Positions 44,693 to 55,112 of a DNA stretch of 64,000 nt are shown here, in pieces (within the stretch, counting starts at the first letter, position 1; every line of letters starts with the position of its first letter). The position numbers were made by a program, and so were the translations under genes. This DNA is from Tuctoria greenei (lineage: Eukaryota; Streptophyta; Magnoliopsida; Poales; Poaceae), in assembly GCA_036927565.1 (NCBI GenBank), contig JAYESD010000007.1, positions 128,376,230-128,440,229 of the forward strand, written 5' to 3'. The notes below the pieces were generated by a model. That model made no database searches and was not told the origin of the DNA. It saw nothing but the letters and a program-made list of their open reading frames with translations.

Positions 44693-47539
44693 TGTGACGC
44701 CCGGTTCCGAAAACTGAACCAAGCTAATGCATATGTGTGCCCAGGATGTTCAACATACATATACGAGTGCAATCACAAAAGAGTATACAAAAAATTTACC
44801 ACAGAACAAGATTAATTATCAAATTTTATTACACAAACCATATTATCCTCGAATACAAGCTCTAATGAATATTAATGACAAGTTCAACTAATGCAGCGGA
44901 AATAAACTAATTAAGCAACTAAGCAAACTAAGCAAAAGGGATAGTGCAGCTCCATGCAACATCACAGGCAAAGTTGACGGTAGACACGGCCTAGAACTCC
45001 GCATTATCACCATTAAACTCCCAGTCCTGACCTGCAACTGTTGGGGGGGGGGGATTGCAAGAGTGAGTACATGTCGTACTCAGCAAGTGTGGAAAGTATG
45101 ACATGTGGCTGATTCAATTGACGACAATAATAATGGCAAAGTGCTGAAAAGTACAGTAAAACATTTGAAAAGCAATATATATATTATATGTATGTGAAGT
45201 AAACCCATCATAATCATAAGTAATACCATAATACCAATCTGAATTCACTACCATCATCAATAATTCCAGATTTCACCATCGTCAATAACCATATTCAATA
45301 CCAGAAATTAATCCATAACCATCCATAACCATTATCAAACAATAACCATCCCAAATACCATCCCAATATCGAGTACCTTCTAATCATGGAAGTTGTCCAG
45401 GTGCTCATAACCGGGAGCACGACTATCATGATAGTTTTAATTAACTCTGCAGAGTTTGTACCTCTTTACCCACGTGTTCGTGATTTCATCACCTTTCGGC
45501 GACTAAGAATCTCCCTTATGCCCATGACCCGTCAGTCATATTACACACTTCCGTCGATGCGTGGCCAAGAGATCACAAAATAGCCTTTACAAAGGGATTA
45601 CTAGCCTATTTAGACCCCACTGAGGTTTCACCGGTGGTGATGTCTCCTGCAGAGCACATCTTCAACCAAGGGCCCCCTCTTGAGCCATTCGGATCCCAGG
45701 GTAGTCCCACCAATCATCAACAAACCCAATCCGAATACCCCTTCCCCGAGCATCCACAATGGTCCAAACAACACTAGCAAAGCCCTAATTAATCAGCTAC
45801 GCCGCACCCATACTTGGCCTCGTGGTGGCACTATAGTCCTGGCTTATTCTCGCATGAACCGGTCCTTAGATCTAAAGCAAGCAAACCACCATAACATCCA
45901 ACCCATCCACATACCAGGCCTGCTTAGATCACCCATTACCATACCATATTGAACCAGTTCATGTTAACCATAATCTCATCCATGCATAATTAAATTGAGT
46001 GGTATAGTTGTTTTCCATCCCAGTTGATTAAGCGAAGCAAAAGTTAAAAAGTCCATCCCGATGCTCTACCATAAATTCCAGGTGACAAGGGTGGTTTAGC
46101 AAGTCTAGTAAACTTCCTACCATAGGATTCCCATCAAATTGACACAGCATGCAGTTTTACAAACAAAACATTTATTTTAAAAACAGGATCAATATGCTTC
46201 AAGGACACTTGCCTTGCTCATGCTGTTGATTAGGGTCAAAGCCTTCAAACTCTTGATGTTGTATATCCTCCGCGGCACTTTCTAGCGCAAATCCGTCTAA
46301 TCCACACAATAAACATACAAGACAAAAAACACAATCAAAGAGTGCACAAATATTACTCAATATGACATGACATGCATGATTGATGCAAATGCAAGGTAGA
46401 ACTTGTTACTAGATTGCTTTTAATGATCACTAATTAGTTCTAATAGCTTTTAACAAGTTTATACAGGTTTGGAGTTGATTAGATCAAATTTTAGAGTCAA
46501 TTCAACACAATTTAACCAGGAAGATCTGACTAGTCCGCTAGGGACCGGACAAGTCCGCACTTGACGCGATCAGCAGATTAGGGTTTTCTAGATCGACGTG
46601 AATTTGGAGATTAGGGGTTGAATTCACGTAAGGAAAAGAGAATAGAAGGTATACCAAGTGTTTAGAACTCCAATGAATCAAGAAACTTGGAGGTAGCACT
46701 TGGATCTTGATGATCTAGGGTTGGTGATGAACTTGGAGATGAATTGGTGGTGAAGGACGAAACTTGGTGGAGATCTTGATCCTCTTTCGTCTCCTCCTCT
46801 TCTTCTTCTTGCTTGGGATCTTCTCCTCCCTCCTTGGTGGTGGCTCTCCACGAACTAGGGTTTGGGTGGGGTGGAAAAGTGGCAAATAGATGTCAATCCA
46901 AGGGGTGGGGCTGTTTATATAGAGGTGGAGGCTAGGGTTAGATGGATTTCGAATTTTGGTATGAGTAGAGGCCGGTTTAGAGTCCCACATGGGCTCTAAA
47001 AGAGTTAGGCACGACGTCCCTAGGCCCACTTAACGTAAAACCCAAGAAACAAATCGTAAAACAAAAGATCAACTCAGAGTCACGAAATATCGGACAAGTC
47101 CGGACAGGACCGGACTAGTCCGAAGTTGTCCAGAGAGAAAATCGGACAAGTCTGGCCTAAAATCGGACAAGTCCGACATTAAACAGAGAGGAAAACGGAC
47201 AAGTCCGCTGGAACACCGGACTAGTCCGGAAATGTCCAAGGACTTAGCAATTTTTCAAGGATTCATGGAATATCGGACAAGTCCGAAAGTTTCCAGGGGC
47301 AAAATCGGACTAGTCCGCAGCAAAAACGGACAAGTCCGTTTTTAGTCAGAGAGAAATCGGACTAGTCCTCAGTAAAATCGGACTAGTCTACACTTTCCTG
47401 TGTTTTAAGTGCGGTTTTGTTCCAAATCAATTTTAAATGCTGCAAATCAATTTTAAACTTGTTCCTCTTTATGTGGATCAATGTTAAACATGTATATGGG
47501 TGTATGTAGGGCATGATGCATGAAAATGAGGGTGTTATA
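44693..47539 (-). repeat. 5' LTR of Tekay copy 2
   Basis: Complete LTR ending GGTGTTATA at the outer side. TATA box at 46914-46921, cleanest palindrome array at 47088-47393, and two further palindromes near 46525-46557. Confidence 0.92.
47088..47393 (-). promoter_or_regulatory. U3 palindrome array, copy 2 right LTR (best preserved)
   Basis: Eleven sites of CGGACAAGTCCG or CGGACTAGTCCG in about 305 bp, eight of them exact palindromes or A/T-centred exact forms. They start about 165 bp upstream of the TATA box. Spacing is about 19-60 bp. Confidence 0.72.
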
Positions 47540-47544
47540 GTATC

Positions 47545-47651
47545 CTTCACGCGCGGCGGCAAGGGGGGTCCAGCCGCGGCCGCGGCCGCTTACCGGTGGC
47601 CGGGTCCCTCGGCGGGCTCGGTGGCGGAGGGTTGCTCGAGCTCGAAAGCAT
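47545..47651 (-). pseudogene. Paralog A, 5' part with start codon
   Basis: ATG at 47649-47651 begins MLSSSSNPPPPSPPRDP followed by a basic GKRPRPR stretch. This resembles the N-terminus of paralog C (PPPSPLREPPCKKPCC). After about 34 codons this frame meets TGA at the insertion point, while the 3' part needs the next frame, so there is a 1-base shift, perhaps in the C-run near 47570. The total split gene is 431 bp, close to the 423 bp of paralog C. Confidence 0.6.
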
Positions 47652-48173
47652 TTGCTATATACTAGTCGCAGCTAGGTTTTGTGGAGAGAAGAGAGGATGT
47701 TGGAACGGTTGTTTGAAAAAGACGATGGCGCGGGTGACCATCTTATACTCCCTCCGTCCCAAGTGAACTCTATTTTTAGGATTCAAACCGCACATTAGTC
47801 AACACATAAAATTACCCTAACACCCTTCATCAATACATATCCTCCCACTTTCCATTCATTGCCAGCAAGTTGCTATAGCAACAAAGGACAGTAGCTGAAA
47901 ATGTGCAGAGCACACAACTGACATGACAATACAGTGAAAGTAAAGTTGAGATGGGACAAAAAAAATTGGCTGGAAATAACTGCCCACACACCACCATCCC
48001 TCTTCTCCGCGCGTACTAAAAATCATCGGGCGTCTCATCGTCTTCTCCGCGCGTACTAATAAAGAGTAGTAAGACGACACACCATCCTCTACTCCACCAC
48101 ACAAACCATCCTCTTCTCTGCGCGTACTCTTCCTCTCCGTCGCGCGCGTCCTCATTGGTTCCCTTCAAAGCCC
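47652..48173. other. Non-coding segment with a Stowaway-like end
   Basis: TACTCCCTCCGTCCCAAGTG at 47752 is a Stowaway-type terminus; no partner end was found. The rest has no recognisable gene. The part nearest 48170 is the likely leader of the F-box pseudogene. Confidence 0.4.
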
Positions 48174-48977
48174 ATGGAGTTCTCCTTGCCGCACGATATT
48201 GCTGTCCTGATCGTGGGGTGGGTCGCCGCAACCTCCACCCAGCCCATGCAAGACCTCTCAAGTCTGCGAGCAACCTGCAAGGCCATGCACGCGGCGTGCC
48301 GTGATCCCGCCGTGGGCAGGCGCGTGGCGCTGGAGCGGGAGAGCAGCTGGGAGTGGTTCCAACGGCACGGGAACTAGAGCTACGACGCCCTCGTGGAGCG
48401 CCTGGCCAACGTGGGCAACCCTCATGTGTGCTACGTCACCGGGTTCGACCTCGTCTTCAACTACGGCCGCGCGTAGGTGCAACGGGGCACCCAGTTCCTT
48501 GCCCGGGCGGCCGCGAACGGCCACAAGGTGGCGGCCTACGTCCTCGCCATGCGCCGCTATGGCGCTGACCACGGGGACCGCGACGCCCTCGAGTAAATAC
48601 GACAGGTCGAAGGCGAGGCCCACGTCGGCAACAACGCGGCCGGGTCCGTCGCGATGAAGAGGACCAACACGGAGTGCTGCCGGTGTCGGAATCAAGCCAT
48701 GTAGAGGCTCGACGTTTTCGTGAGCTGGAGGTTACTGCGTAGGCCTCCTTCGGGACCGCCGCCGGTGGCGCTGCCCGACATTGACGATTACGTTTGCCGC
48801 TACCCAACAGGGGGGAACCAGGGGCCTGCCCGCTGCAGCCGGCGAGGGTGGTACGAGTAGACCGTCTTCTGTACTGAGAACTGTAGGATTGAGCGCGAGT
48901 ATGACCTGTTCTGCCATAACGTGTTGTACTCCATGGGTTATATTCCCACCATTCCCTTTTGGATGCGCTACCCCTAG
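48174..48977 (+). pseudogene. F-box protein pseudogene with five in-frame stops and no frameshift
   Basis: The frame from MEFSLPHDIAVLIVGWVAA to FWMRYP (stop 48975) is 267 codons and collinear. Stops occur at 48375 (TAG), 48474 (TAG), 48594 (TAA), 48702 (TAG) and 48858 (TAG). The N-terminus is F-box-like (LPHDI...LSSLRATCKAMHAACRDP). The middle has ALVERLANVGNPHVCYVTG and GTQFLARAAANGHKVAAYVL, as in grass F-box proteins with Sel1-like repeats. The C-terminus has VFCTENCRIEREYDLFCHNV. F-box proteins recruit targets to SCF ubiquitin ligases. Stops without indels point to base substitution only. Confidence 0.78.
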
Positions 48978-49687
48978 TTCTCCCAACGCCAATGAAAAGT
49001 GAACAAAGGGATTACTGTATATAAAATAGACTTGTATAAGGCATGTTGATGTGTTTCTCCTATATATGCATGCTCGTCTCTGATGAATGTTGCACTTGTT
49101 GTGTTTCCCCTATGTGCGCTCGTCTTTTGTTTAGCCCCATTTGCATCAAAGGAAACTCACGGGGTAGTTTAAAGGAATGGATTCCTCCGGAAGTGACACA
49201 TGTGCTTTGAAAAATCTAGCTTCTATAAATTTTGGCTTCACTAATAATAAAGTTGTATAAATTGCTACTTCTATACAGGTTCGTAATTAAGTACTACTAG
49301 ATATAAACACAGTGATATAAACAAGGATTAAAATAAAGCATACGCATAAAATCTCTTCAACCAGCAACACAGTGATATAAACAAGGATTAAATACTAGAT
49401 ATAAACATCGATGGAACCAAACAATAGTGTTCAATGTACCATTCTAGGCAATAAACTAATTAATTTGATAGTACTAGCTCTTATGTAATCAAAAAACACA
49501 AAATAAACTAATCAGCACATCTAGTCCACACCACATCTCTTCAAGCAGCACCTTTAATCCGTCAGCTAGCTCCATGCATCGTCCTGCACCACCACCTTGC
49601 TTGGGTCTATCTCCATGCATCCTGCATCACGACAACCTTGCTTGGGCCACCGTCATTGTTTTCAGCAGCGATTAGTTTATGGCATCA
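48978..49687. other. AT-rich spacer
   Basis: No gene recognised. A direct repeat (ACACAGTGATATAAACAAGGATTAAA-type, 49308-49335 and 49367-49395) lies here. Confidence 0.4.
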
Positions 49688-49780
49688 TCAAATCTGGAGT
49701 AATTTTTCTAGATCATTTGGGGCCGAAAAAATAGTTAACACGCTATATATGAGGAGAAAGATTAGGATATTATATGCTAC

Positions 49781-50620
49781 CTGCACCGTGGACAACATAT
49801 CCAACACTTCATTATTCTGGTCGCCAGGATCATTCTGCCCCAAGTCATCTGGGGCAGTAGGCGGAGGACCTTGATCATCAGGATAAGGACCAGGCAAGAG
49901 TGGTCTGTGGTAAGGGTGGGGGTTGCCATTGAAAGGCGGGGGGTCCTCCTCATCACCTGGAAGGTGGTCCACAAAATCAAGACCTAGGATGTAAACTGGT
50001 ACAGTCCATGAACGTCCATCCACTTCGTTGCCTCTCCTGAGAACAAGGCTTCGAGGGATGTCAAGTGGATTATCCACCATCACCAGCAGAATGACCCTAG
50101 TCGGGTTTGGATCATTTTCATCCCAATGAAGCAACTGGCCAAAACTGGAGCAGGTTTGTTCAATAAACCTTCGCTCCTTTAGATCCAGAGGATAACCAAG
50201 TAGCAAAATCCAACACCTTCTAGTAAACTGAGCACGACGCATATTAAGATTTGCCTCATCATGTTTTTCAAATCTGAACTCCCGATTCTCGACCACGTGG
50301 GGATTTGCTAGGACCAAAGCATCTCTCTCAAGTTTATTTCTTAACTTGTAGTACATGCCAATCCCATGGGGATGTGCACCGTAAGTAACTACGTGCATTC
50401 TTGCCTGATCTTGGATGTACACTGCTATCTGGTCCATAAATTCATTATGTTGGGCAGGAGTTACTACCTCATTTGTGACTGCAACCGCATATTCCTCATT
50501 TTTCTTCGCGATTTCGCCAGATATGTGGCACACGCTTCTGGTCCTTCTCAAAGGACCACCATCTTCTGGGATCATCAGCCGCGGACAAAACCGACAAGGG
50601 TCGATGGAGAAGTTTGCCAT
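49781..50620 (-). CDS. Unknown protein exon resembling grass DUF4283/DUF7597-type proteins
   Basis: Begins MANFSIDPCRFCPRLM at 50620 and is open for 280 codons to a likely splice donor (CAG/GTAGCA) at 49781/49780. The frame continues 31 more codons to a stop but that part is hydrophobic and looks like intron. The core WILLLGYPLDLKERRFIEQT and NPTRVILLVMVDNPLDIPRS matches the strand-helix pattern of DUF4283-type domains. A Pro-rich tail with many Asp follows. No downstream exon was identified. It could be a transposon-captured gene. Confidence 0.5.
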
Positions 50621-50699
50621 TAATGAGCGACGAACAGTGAAGAAACAAATCTGCCTGAGGGAAACAAAGGGTGTACTACTAGTATTTGGAGGTTGCGGT

Positions 50700-51215
50700 T
50701 TCTTGGGAGTCTCCGGAGTACTCCTATATTATAAAGTGAAACAACATGGAACCGCCGCACATCCCCTGCAGTACTTCAGGTGCAGTAGCAGGGGCTGACA
50801 TGTGGGTCCTATGGACATTGTAATGATGACACCGCGTATAGGGGTAACTTCTGGCCTGTTCCAGTCCATGCAATAATAACATCGCGAGTCTCGCGACTAT
50901 TCATATTTTTGCAGGAAAACAACATGACAAAACATGAAAAGAAAAAATATCAAAAATAACAAGAGAAACACAACATCACGACTGGAGATGTTTTTTGATT
51001 CATGCATGAAGTGGGTTAAAGGTTAAAACTTGGCGTCATTAAAGGAGATGTTTTTTGATAAAAGGAGAATTTTTCGATAATACATCAGACACATTGTTCA
51101 TGAACATAAAAGACATATTACATTAACATACTACCAACACATATATTACGAACAAGAGTAAAGAAAACATGGACGAAAAACACGTAGAAACAAGAAAAAA
51201 ACTACTCCTAATCCT
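50700..51215. other. Spacer with half of the 44-bp foldback repeat
   Basis: The arm at 50764-50810 matches the arms of the foldback at 31871-31969. The rest, 50830-51215, has short repeats (GGAGATGTTTTTTGAT at 51012 and 51043) and no gene. Confidence 0.5.
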
Positions 51216-51221
51216 ATTCTA

Positions 51222-51785
51222 CTAGGTGGCCTCGTCCACCTCCGCCGCCGCGCGCGCCGCGGCCGACGCATCCTCCGGCGGCTCCGCCTCTGCCTCCGAC
51301 GGCAGCGGCGACTCCTCTTCTGTCTCCACACCGAGCTTACAGGTGACGCTGTGCAGAATCATCAAGCGGTCCTGTACCCCAGCAACCTCCGCGATCGTCT
51401 TGTTGAGGGCGTCGAGACGAGCGGCCACAAAGCTTAACCCGACCAAGTAGTAGCCGGCGGAGTCCATGCTGGGGAGCTGGGGAAGCCTCCCAAGACCCAG
51501 ACGGCGACATATGAGAGATGTATTGTAAAATACATCCCGCGACATTGTGTCCAGCGCTCTTGCATGTTCGACGGCGGAGGACACGTCGTTTTCTACATCT
51601 TTAATTCGGCGCGTTAATTCGTCGATGCGGGCGGTAAAGAGGCGGACAATCTCCTGTAACCAGTCAGGCTGAGGAGATGCGGGCGCCGCCATCAGTTCCA
51701 CCGGCGTTGCCGGCGGCGATGGAAACGGAGAAGGAGGTTCAGAGGACGTCGATTGCCTAGAGCGCTTCGGCGCGGGACTACCCAT
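51222..51785 (-). CDS. Paralog B of the small gene family
   Basis: 187 codons, MGSPAPKRSRQSTSSEPPSP to DEAT, TAG at 51222. The start at 51785 lies 120 bp downstream of a TATA box (51904-51910); the upstream Met at 51974 would precede that TATA. Features in order: a Pro/Ser-rich basic N-terminus with KRSR, an amphipathic segment with VRLFTARIDELTRRIKDVEN, then the family core (RDVFYNTSLICRRLGLGRLP, SAGYYLVGLSFVAARLDALN, TIAEVAGV), then a Glu/Ala-rich acidic tail. No known domain is recognised. The ORF has no stops. CACTA-type repeats lie directly upstream. Confidence 0.58.
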   Translation of the reverse strand: MGSPAPKRSRQSTSSEPPSPFPSPPATPVELMAAPASPQPDWLQEIVRLFTARIDELTRRIKDVENDVSSAVEHARALDTMSRDVFYNTSLICRRLGLGRLPQLPSMDSAGYYLVGLSFVAARLDALNKTIAEVAGVQDRLMILHSVTCKLGVETEEESPLPSEAEAEPPEDASAAARAAAEVDEAT

Positions 51786-51903
51786 TTGTGTGGCGACGGA
51801 GGTGCAGAGAAAGAGCAAGAGGTGGTCGACAGTGGCGTGGGGAGAAGTTTGGAGGCTAGGATCTAAGGAGTGGTGCGGCGGAGAAGCAAGAGAACGGTGA
51901 GCC

Positions 51904-51910
51904 TTTATAG
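51904..51910 (-). promoter_or_regulatory. TATA box of paralog B
   Basis: CTATAAA on the minus strand, 120 bp upstream of the ATG chosen for paralog B. It supports the shorter start. Confidence 0.5.
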
Positions 51911-51959
51911 CGGGTCGTCGCCTAATAGCAGGCGTGTGGTGAGGGGTCCCCGTCTCCAG

Positions 51960-53770
51960 GCGTCTGTTTTTCACAGGCGGTGTTTAACTTTATCCCAGGC
52001 AGGTTTTACTTACCAATCGCCTGATAAGATATTTAATCAAGAATATTAATTAAGAAAAAGTAAATATTTTCGCAGGCGGTTGGTACTTAATAACCGCCTG
52101 AGAAGATGTTTATCTCAGTCGGGTATTACTTACCAACCACCTGAGATAATGCCCGATACTGTTGTTCAATTTCCTTATCCCTTGCTTCTTTTTTATTTAG
52201 ATTCCAATATAAATACTCAAACATGTTTAGATTCTGCAAATTGTGTCCAAATTCGATGATTATTTCTTCTACATTTGTATAAAATTAACATCTACCACCT
52301 GAACAAAATATTTTAAAACTTGTATAGTTGACATTGTAATGTTTTGGTAAATATCAAATTAATTTCTACTCACATATTATTCACATTTGTGTATCTCATA
52401 AAAAAAAGATCCTTCACTCAAATTTGTTTGTATGAACATATTTGTATCATTTATACATGTATTTTTTATTTAAAGCATTCCGACATGTCAAACTTCAAAT
52501 TATCCATCATTCTAACTAAATGCTCATATACATATGAGGTATTCATCAAATTATGAACACACATTGATTCAAAAAAATTTAAAAAATATGAAAAAATTCA
52601 TAGAGGTTGGTATGATGAGTAAAAATGTCCACTGTAAAAAAATGAAAAGGCATTATATTCATCAAGATAGAAAAATGAAAAATAGCATTTGTTGTAAGTT
52701 TTTTATGTTCTGACCAATTTCAAAAGATTTATGAAGTGAAATTTAATGGTAACCTTTACTTATCAATAATATTACAAGAAAGTGGAATTTTGCCTTTTTA
52801 AAGGACCCACATTTAACCAAGAATATTAATTAAGAAGAAGTAAATATTTTCGTAGGCGGTTGGTACTTAATAACCGCCTGAGAAGATGTTTATATCAATC
52901 GTGTATTACTTACCAACCGCCTCAGATAATGCCCGATATTGTTCTTCAGTTTCCCTATCCCTTGCTTCTTTTTTATTTAGATTCTAATATAAATACTCAA
53001 ACATGTTTAGATTCTGCAAATTGTGTCCAAATTCGATGATTCTTTCTTCTACATTTGTATAAAATTAACATCTACCACCTGAACAAAATATTTTAAAACT
53101 TGTATAGCTGACATTGTAATGTTTTGGTAAATATCAAATTAAATTCTACTCACATATTAGTCACATTTGTGTATCTCATTAAAAAAAGATCCTTCACTCA
53201 AATTTGTTTGTATGAACATATTTGTATCATTTATACATGTATGAATTTTGTTAATTTTTTTAAAAGCATTCCAACATGTCAAACTTCAAATTATCCATCA
53301 TTCTAACTAAATGATCATATACATATGAGGCATTCATCAAATTATGAACACTTATTGATTAAAAAAATTTAAAAAAATCTGAAAAAATTCATAAAAGTTA
53401 GTATGATGAGTAAAAATGTCCACTGAAAAAATAAATGAAAAAGGCATTATATTCATCAAGATAGAAAAATGAAAAATAGCATTTTTTGTATGCTTTTTAT
53501 GTTCTGACAAATTTCAAAAGATTTATGAAGTGAAATTTAATGGTAACCTTTACTTATGAATAATATTAAAAGAAAGTGGAATTTTGCCTTTTTAAAGACC
53601 CACATTTAATCAAGAATATTAATCAAGAAGAAGTAAATATCATCACAGGCGGTTGGTACATAATAATGGCCTGAGAAGATGTTTATCTTAGTCGGTTATT
53701 ACTTACCAACCGCCTGAGATAATCTTCTTCTCAGGCGAGTTTGAATTACCAACCGCCTGAGATAATTACC
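51960..53770. repeat. CACTA-type subterminal repeats in tandem 0.78-kb units
   Basis: Contains CAGGCGGTTGGTA...TAACCGCCTGAG palindromic motifs, as in grass CACTA elements. A long unit is duplicated in tandem: 52031-52810 and 52811-53603, with a third start at 53604. The two full units are nearly the same length (780 and 793 bp) and share sequence throughout. Terminal CACTA ends were not found. Confidence 0.72.
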
Positions 53771-54060
53771 TTATGATACCTGAATCTGAGGAACACGATG
53801 AACAAATTACACATTCATTCAATCACACAGTTGAAGAACACACAAGATACTCATTCATTAACAATATTCAATGACACATCTCACAAAAGAACACACAAGA
53901 TACACAATATTTACACAAGAACACACAAGAACACACAAGATACACAAGTAATATTTAATCACATAGATGAACAAAGATAGATTTCATTCATTAACAATAT
54001 TAACAAAACAGAAGCAACTAAAAACAACAAAGAAAAACTAATTAAATCCTACTCCTACTC
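53771..54060. other. 3' flank of paralog C with short tandem repeats
   Basis: Low-complexity ACACAAGA(T) repeats at 53880-53950. Otherwise probably the 3' UTR of paralog C. Confidence 0.4.
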
Positions 54061-54483
54061 CTACTCCTCTTCCTCCTCCTCCTCCTCCTCCTCGTCCTCC
54101 GGCGGCGACTCTGGCGCTAGTGCAATAGGAGACAGGGCTAGCTGCACCAGCTGCACCGGCGGTGCAACCCCGAGGTTGCTAGCTGTTGCCTCCACCAGCG
54201 TTCTGCGGCCCTCGGGGCCAAGAACCTGGGCCATCGTCGCGAACAGAATGTCGAGACGATTAGCCACCCCTGTGAGGGTGTAGAGGTAGTGGCCGATGGT
54301 ACCCATTCCAGGATACTCTGGAAGGGTACCCAGCCCCAAGGCACGCATGGCACGAGACTTATTGTTGTACGCCTCTCGCGCCATGAGGAGGCGCTGCTGG
54401 GTGTTGATCCTCTCGGGGGAGCTGCAACATGGTTTCTTGCAAGGTGGCTCCCTCAAAGGGCTTGGCGGCGGAAAGTCAGCCAT
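54061..54483 (-). CDS. Paralog C of the small gene family
   Basis: 140 codons, MADFPPPSPLREPPCKKPCC to a pure Glu tail (13 acidic residues in a row), TAG at 54061. The core is REAYNNKSRAMRALGLGTLP, then TIGHYLYTLTGVANRLDILF, then TMAQVLGPEG. The N-terminus is Pro-rich with a KK(P)CC motif. It is close in length to the reconstructed length of paralog A. The pattern NLS-like basic patch, compact core and acidic tail suggests a nuclear or chromatin-binding role, but that is inference only. The acidic run comes from a (CTC)n tract and may be unstable. Confidence 0.6.
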   Translation of the reverse strand: MADFPPPSPLREPPCKKPCCSSPERINTQQRLLMAREAYNNKSRAMRALGLGTLPEYPGMGTIGHYLYTLTGVANRLDILFATMAQVLGPEGRRTLVEATASNLGVAPPVQLVQLALSPIALAPESPPEDEEEEEEEEEE

Positions 54484-54559
54484 AGTGGTGTTGGGTCGTC
54501 AGAGCGGAGGAAGACGAAGAAAAGAAGAGGATTCAAAGTGAGCGACGCGCTTGTGGAGA

Positions 54560-55112
54560 ACTAATGGGTGATAGCGCATCTTTAAGGCCACGCGGAGTGG
54601 AAGATGGAGCAGTTGGTTTACCGCCCATTGAAAGGTCGTGCCTCGGGGAAAAGAAAGGTCGCGCACGGTCGTCGACACGTCTTCATAGATGGTTGGTGAG
54701 GGGTCTTTATGTAGGCATTCATCAAATTATGAACACACATTGATTCAAAAAAAATATCAATTTAGTAAATATCTTCTTAGGCGGTTGGTAAGTAAAACCC
54801 GCCTGAGGTAACCGTCTTCTCAGGCGGTTGGTAATTAAAATCCGTCTAAGAAAATTGAAGTTTATATATACCCCTCGGCAGCATAGGAAAAATCTAACCT
54901 GCGCGAAACACTTAGACGCCGTTAGGCTGCCAAAATTTCGTTTGCCGCCAAGTGTTCGCCCTCGTCACTTCCAGCAGAATACATTCTAAACCAACGGCTA
55001 GTACAACTGCTCCAAAAATACCAAATAAATTCATGTATACTCTCACTTTGATATATACTTTGAGATTGTTCAAACCAATACATTGTAAACCTTGTTATGT
55101 GTTATATTGCAG
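54560..55112. other. Promoter side of paralog C with CACTA-type repeats
   Basis: 54710-54860 repeats the segment seen at 52530-52600 plus CAGGCGGTTGGTAATTAAAA motifs. The rest has no gene. The segment repeats the arrangement seen upstream of paralog B. Confidence 0.55.

Larger units (their letters stand above)
37026..47539 (-). mobile_element. Ty3/gypsy Tekay/Del-type chromovirus, copy 2, complete with TSD
   Basis: 10.5-kb minus-strand element of the same family as copy 1: LTRs of 2836 and 2847 bp, Met-tRNA primer site, gag-pol and polypurine tract. The LTRs differ at roughly 10 of the first 300 positions, mostly transitions, so it is fairly young. Both outer LTR ends have lost the canonical dinucleotide (TATGATG on the left, GTTATA on the right), while the inner ends keep it. 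It has stops and 1-bp frameshifts in gag and pol, fewer than copy 1, and the integrase domain is in one frame. Confidence 0.92.

Noticed and set aside
49688..49780. C-terminal extension of the 50620 exon (hydrophobic 31 codons)
   Set aside because: It follows a good GT donor and is AT-rich, so it is probably intron.
51786..51974. Longer start for paralog B at 51974
   Set aside because: The first Met lies upstream of the likely TATA box, and the extra residues have no counterpart in A or C.
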